Below are positions 13,066 to 16,228 of a stretch of DNA of 16,228 nt, in pieces. Made by a program: the position numbers and the translations under genes. The notes under the pieces are model-generated. The model made no database searches. It worked only from the letters and a program-made list of their open reading frames with translations, and was not told the origin of the DNA. Within the stretch, counting starts at the first letter, position 1. Every line of letters begins with the position of its first letter. The stretch is taken from assembly GCA_049317725.1 (NCBI GenBank), contig JBMOHS010000092.1:1-16228 (forward strand), written 5' to 3'. The stretch comes from CAIOZW01 sp049317725. Its GTDB lineage: Bacteria; Acidobacteriota; Blastocatellia; RBC074.

Positions 13066-14220
13066 TCAGCGCGACTGGGAGGACAGGGCGTGACGCGCCG
13101 CTTGAACCTGGGAGGCTGCCTCCTCGACCGTGGCCCCGAGCGCGGTGAGGTGGCCCATCTTGCGGCCGGGACGAGGGTCGGGCTTGCCGTAGAGATGGAG
13201 CTTGACGCTGGGGAAGGCACAGGCCGCCACCCAGTTCGGTGATCCTCCCTCCCAGAGATCGCCGAGCAGGTTGGCCATCGCTGCCGGCCTGAGAAGCTCG
13301 GTCGCGCCAAGCGGAAGGCCACAGACCGCTCGGAGCTGCTGCTCAAACTGGCTCGTCACGCAGGCGTCAAACGTCAAATGGCCAGAATTGTGCGGACGTG
13401 GGGCCAGTTCATTGATCAGCAGGCGACCTTTTCGGGTCAGAAAGAACTCGACACAGAGCACCCCGACGACATCGAGCGCCTCGAGGACCGCCTGCGCGAT
13501 CTCGACCGCCTCGCGGGCAATCGCTGGATCAATGCGGGCTGGGGCAAGCGAGAGATCAAGAATGTGGTGCTGATGAATGTTCTCGATCACCCCCCAATGG
13601 ACCACTCGCCCGTCGAGCCCACGCGCGGCCACCACTGAAAGTTCGGCGGCAAAGTCGACCAGTGCCTCGAGGACCATCTCCTGCTCGCCAGCGGCCTGCA
13701 GGGCGGCAGCGGCCTCCCCCGGATGCCCAATGCGGGACTGGCCCTTCCCGTCATATCCGAAGCCAGCCGTCTTCAAGATCGAGGGACACCCGAACTCAGC
13801 CAACCCCGCCTGCAGCTCCTCCAGCGAATTGACCGGTCGGAAGGGGGTGACGGGAAACCCCTGCCCGGAGAGAAACCGTTTCTCGCGTAGCCGATTCTGC
13901 GTGCAGTGCAGGACCGTGCCGCTGGGTCGAACCGGCGCATACTCCGCCGCCGCTTCGGCGGTCGCCGAGAGGACATTCTCAAACTCGAACGTGACGACAT
14001 CGACCCCGGCGGCAAAACTCCGCACGGCGGAGAGATCGTCATAGGGGGCTCGAATCTCGACGTCAGAGACCTGCCCGGTCGGCGTGTCTGTCTCCGGGGA
14101 GAAGGTGTGGACGCGATAGCCCATGCGGCGCGCCGCAATCGCGAACATGCGCCCGAGCTGACCGCTGCCGAGGACGCCGATCGTCGCGCCAGGAAGGATG
14201 GGAGAGATGGTCTGAGTCAC
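13066..14220 (-). CDS. purK: 5-(carboxyamino)imidazole ribonucleotide synthase
   Basis: From GTG 14220 the product has 384 aa. It is an ATP-grasp enzyme that makes N5-CAIR from AIR, ATP and bicarbonate in purine synthesis (EC 6.3.4.18). The N-terminus IGVLGSGQLGRMFAIAARRMG is the hallmark PurK start. The stretch SILKTAGFGYDGKGQ carries the ATP-grasp Lys and glycine-rich loop, and ENIHQHHILDLSLAPAR and INELAPRPHNSGHLT complete the ATP/metal site. The open frame continues upstream to an ATG at 14394, but those 58 codons run through repeats and do not look like PurK. GTG 14220 is the only plausible start near the homology, although its ribosome-binding site is weak. It lies 189 nt downstream of purE. 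Confidence 0.93.
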   Translation of the reverse strand: MTQTISPILPGATIGVLGSGQLGRMFAIAARRMGYRVHTFSPETDTPTGQVSDVEIRAPYDDLSAVRSFAAGVDVVTFEFENVLSATAEAAAEYAPVRPSGTVLHCTQNRLREKRFLSGQGFPVTPFRPVNSLEELQAGLAEFGCPSILKTAGFGYDGKGQSRIGHPGEAAAALQAAGEQEMVLEALVDFAAELSVVAARGLDGRVVHWGVIENIHQHHILDLSLAPARIDPAIAREAVEIAQAVLEALDVVGVLCVEFFLTRKGRLLINELAPRPHNSGHLTFDACVTSQFEQQLRAVCGLPLGATELLRPAAMANLLGDLWEGGSPNWVAACAFPSVKLHLYGKPDPRPGRKMGHLTALGATVEEAASQVQAARHALSSQSR

Positions 14221-14280
14221 AATCGTCTTGCCCCAATCTGAGTAGAAGTTCTTCTCTCCGTTTCTCTGTGTGAGCCTCTT

Positions 14281-14295
14281 CCCTCCCGGGGAGGG
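14281..14295. repeat. Palindrome within repeat-like purE-purK spacer
   Basis: CCCTCCC, one G and GGGAGGG form a perfect 15-bp palindrome. The flanking spacer (14221-14380) also contains stretches such as CACGCGAAGGCGCGGAAACA and, near 14253, TTCTCTCCGTTTCTCTGTGT. These resemble dispersed intergenic repeats of the GCGAAGGCGC and ACGGAG type. The spacer therefore looks like accumulated repeat material rather than coding sequence. Confidence 0.5.
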
Positions 14296-14380
14296 CCCGG
14301 TTGTTTCACTCACGCGAAGGCGCGGAAACACGGAGGTTTTTGGGGACGCATTGCCGGCATTCGCCCATTCTTTCTCTCGC

Positions 14381-14420
14381 CCCTCATCCCTCATCCCTCA
14401 CCTCACCCCTCACCCCTCAT
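14381..14420. repeat. 7-bp microsatellite (CCCTCAY)n over the purE stop
   Basis: Consecutive units CCCTCAT, CCCTCAT, CCCTCAC, a 5-bp partial CTCAC, CCCTCAC and CCCTCAT fill 14381-14420. The array covers the purE stop codon (14410-14412) and its last codons, which encode the acidic end DEG. Because 7 is not a multiple of 3, gain or loss of a unit inside the gene would shift the reading frame at the C-terminus. Confidence 0.8.
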
Positions 14421-14910
14421 CAAGCCCCTGCTGGAGGACGGTCTCAGTCTGGGCCGTTCTGAATGCGCGAAGTTGCTCCCGCAGAGAGGGCCGGCTAGTG
14501 GCCAGAATCGAGAGGGCGAGGAGGGCGGCGTTGATCGCCCCGGCCCGCCCGATCGCCAAGGTCCCGACAGGGATCCCCCCGGGCATCTGCACGATCGAGA
14601 GGAGTGAATCCATTCCTTTGAGCGCTTGGCTCTCGACGGGAACACCGAGCACGGGCAGGATCGTCTGTGCCGCCACCATCCCGGGGAGGTGCGCGGCGCC
14701 CCCTGCCCCGGCAATGATCACTTCCAGCCCTCTCGCCTCGGCCTGCGTCGCATACTCGGCCATCCACGCCGGAGTCCTGTGCGCGGAGACGACGAGGCAC
14801 TCATGGGGGATTTCAAACCGGGTCAGCATCTCGTCGGCGTGGCGCATGGTCTCCCAATCCGATCGACTCCCCATAATCACCCCGACCAACGGTCTTGTCG
14901 ACTTCTCCAC
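14410..14910 (-). CDS. purE: N5-CAIR mutase (AIR carboxylase catalytic subunit)
   Basis: From GTG 14910 the product has 166 aa, the normal class I PurE size. It converts N5-CAIR, made by PurK, to CAIR (EC 5.4.99.18). The active site is complete: VGVIMGSRSDWETM (Ser15, Asp18), VVSAHRTP (His44) and AGAGGAAHLPGM (66-77), followed by LPVLGVPVES and the MPGGIPVGTLAIG loop. GTG 14910 is selected because GGGAGG precedes it by 5 nt. An ATG at 15057 in the same frame would add 49 basic residues unlike PurE. The 3' end lies inside a 7-bp repeat. The order purE-purK on one strand supports a shared role, though the 189-nt repeat-rich spacer is unusually long. Confidence 0.95.
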   Translation of the reverse strand: MEKSTRPLVGVIMGSRSDWETMRHADEMLTRFEIPHECLVVSAHRTPAWMAEYATQAEARGLEVIIAGAGGAAHLPGMVAAQTILPVLGVPVESQALKGMDSLLSIVQMPGGIPVGTLAIGRAGAINAALLALSILATSRPSLREQLRAFRTAQTETVLQQGLDEG

Positions 14911-15084
14911 ACGAACCTCCCGATCTGTCCAACTTCCCTTCTGCGCGAAGCGGGCGCCACCCGTCACGACCTGCCTCCTCTTCGCGCGCTGCCGGTCTAC
15001 CTTGCCAATCGGCATTTGAGCAGTTGGCATGATGGTCGATCCCTCTGCGGAGATCAAGCGACGATCGATTCGGCCAGGATAAGG

Positions 15085-16228
15085 TTATCCGCCTCCCCCG
15101 CACGCCTGCCCGCCGTTGGTGACCATTGGCATAACCAACTCGACCGAGGTCGTCAGGCTGAGAGTATGGAGCAATCTCCCACCCACCATTCCTCTCTCAT
15201 CACCAGAGGAGGCGACCAACAGAGCGCCGATCAGGGCACCTCCGTCCCGCTGGGCAATCCGCATCCACCCGCTGCGCGAGGGTGGAAGCAGGGCCGACAA
15301 TCGCGGCGTCGTTCGGGGAAAGCTGTCGTTAAGGAGGGAACGAAGCTGCCTCCGACCAATCGACAGACCGAACCGGGCGGGTTGCTCGAGATCGTCATAA
15401 ACCCATCCATAGACAGCGCCGATCGTACTCCCCCCGGTACCCAGATTTCCGCCGATGCGAACCAAGATCAGCAGGGTCTGCTGTCCATCCCCTGGCGATG
15501 AGAGGTGTGAGGCGGCGAGCATCGTTGGCAGAGGCTGGTAAGAGAGGCCATCGAACGACAAAGTCACTGTCGGAGCGGTGAGAGAACAGAGCGCCGGCTC
15601 CCGGTCGAGTGCCGCAATCGAGAGGGCGGCAAGATTCGCCCGATGGCCCGATTCCAACCTGACCAGCGACTCTCCGATGAGGGAGTTGAACCGGATGGGA
15701 CATCCACTGATCGGATCGACCGCGACGACCAACAGAAATCCACTGATGTCTGGGTCCAGATCAGAGGCCAGGAGGCTGACCGTCTGGTTGGCCGTCAAGC
15801 AGGTCTGGTGATCGGCCATCGAGGCAGACCCGCCATCCATCCAGAAGAGGTGAAGGCGAACAGGGTCACGCGGATGCGTGTTGGTGATGGTCAGGCGGGT
15901 GTTCTCCAGCACCGGACGCGCCGATCGCGAACTGTAGAGTGGGAAGAGCAGGATCGACCCTGGATGTTGGGCACTGACCGCCCGACGAGCGATCTCCTCG
16001 TTCTCTTGGCAATTTTCGGTTGGAGAGATCCGGTTGCGGGGTCTGGGGGAACCGGCCACCCAGTCCTCCCCATTCTGATCTCGATCGATACACCCAAGTT
16101 GACGGCGAAGCAGCGCCGCGGAGGTCTGTGGTGCCGGTGCCGCACGCTCTCCCTCAAAACAGTTGGCCGTCGCTCCATAGCCGACAAAATCGACCCGCCC
16201 ACCGCTGGCCGGGCACGTTCCCGTCAGC
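15085..16228 (-). CDS. Partial secreted protein with lamin-tail-like N-terminus
   Basis: The frame is open from the right edge of the window to TAA at 15085-15087, giving at least 380 residues with the true start missing; the first in-window GTG (16059) is internal. The first visible part, with VDFVGYGATANCFEG, QTSAALLRRQLGCIDRDQNG and SPRPRNRISP, resembles lamin-tail (LTD) domains of bacterial extracellular proteins. The remainder (about 100-375) is rich in Thr, Ser, Leu and Gly, with beta-type segments such as ARPVLENTRLTITNTHP, VRLHLFWMDGGSAS and HTLSLTTSVELVMPM. It has several cysteines that suit an extracytoplasmic protein. This second part has a style I associate with uncharacterised Blastocatellia proteins; no function can be assigned. 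A 14-bp palindrome, GGATAA-GG-TTATCC (15077-15090), spans the stop. Confidence 0.7.
   Translation of the reverse strand, partial: LTGTCPASGGRVDFVGYGATANCFEGERAAPAPQTSAALLRRQLGCIDRDQNGEDWVAGSPRPRNRISPTENCQENEEIARRAVSAQHPGSILLFPLYSSRSARPVLENTRLTITNTHPRDPVRLHLFWMDGGSASMADHQTCLTANQTVSLLASDLDPDISGFLLVVAVDPISGCPIRFNSLIGESLVRLESGHRANLAALSIAALDREPALCSLTAPTVTLSFDGLSYQPLPTMLAASHLSSPGDGQQTLLILVRIGGNLGTGGSTIGAVYGWVYDDLEQPARFGLSIGRRQLRSLLNDSFPRTTPRLSALLPPSRSGWMRIAQRDGGALIGALLVASSGDERGMVGGRLLHTLSLTTSVELVMPMVTNGGQACGGGG

Noticed and set aside
14221..14394. N-terminal extension of purK to ATG 14394
   Set aside because: The added residues run through microsatellite and repeat-like sequence and have no PurK character. 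The conserved start begins a few codons after GTG 14220.
14911..15057. N-terminal extension of purE to ATG 15057
   Set aside because: It would add 49 basic residues absent from class I PurE, and GTG 14910 has a good ribosome-binding site with the normal protein length.

Overview
This window has a fairly high G+C content and dense coding. Most genes are housekeeping, and all but one protein gene read on the minus strand. The organism is probably a Gram-negative-type, aerobic heterotroph. I lean towards Acidobacteriota (Blastocatellia-like). The basis is the run-off extracellular protein with a lamin-tail-like N-terminus, a secreted PQQ-type propeller with the WPQFRGP signature, and a tRNA gene without an encoded CCA. 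This assignment is an inference from remembered protein style, not a database match, and other high-GC phyla remain possible.

Layout, left to right. Positions 1-236 carry no gene, only a short palindromic repeat. A tRNA-Pro(TGG) gene with its own near-consensus promoter follows (237-350). Next is a minus-strand stress-type operon, marR -> doxX -> pirin (2055 down to 390). Divergent from marR is the only plus-strand gene, an IlvD/Edd dehydratase of the L-arabinonate type (2240-3967). Two inverted repeats in the divergent spacer are good operator candidates. A 601-bp gap between convergent genes (3968-4568) holds several strong stem-loops. One block (4262-4440) looks like an independent minus-strand structured RNA with its own intrinsic terminator.

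The right two thirds is a minus-strand series. A partial secreted protein enters from the right edge, followed by purE and purK (AIR carboxylation in purine synthesis). A near-consensus promoter at 12988-13016 then starts a likely operon: lpdA (E3), a 2-oxoacid dehydrogenase E2, lipB, a dicarboxylate/amino-acid symporter, lipA and gpmA. A secreted PQQ-like propeller gene follows beyond two hairpins. The operon groups the two shared or lipoylated components of a 2-oxoacid dehydrogenase with both enzymes of the endogenous lipoylation route. LipB moves octanoate onto the lipoyl domain, LipA inserts sulfur, E2 uses the arm and E3 reoxidises it. A membrane transporter is coupled to lipB by a 4-nt ATGA overlap. 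No E1 gene is in the window.

I found no complete novel defence, CRISPR or mobile-element system. The least explained items are the structured block between the convergent genes, the divergent MarR operator region, the transporter between lipB and lipA, and a 7-bp repeat that runs through the purE stop codon.
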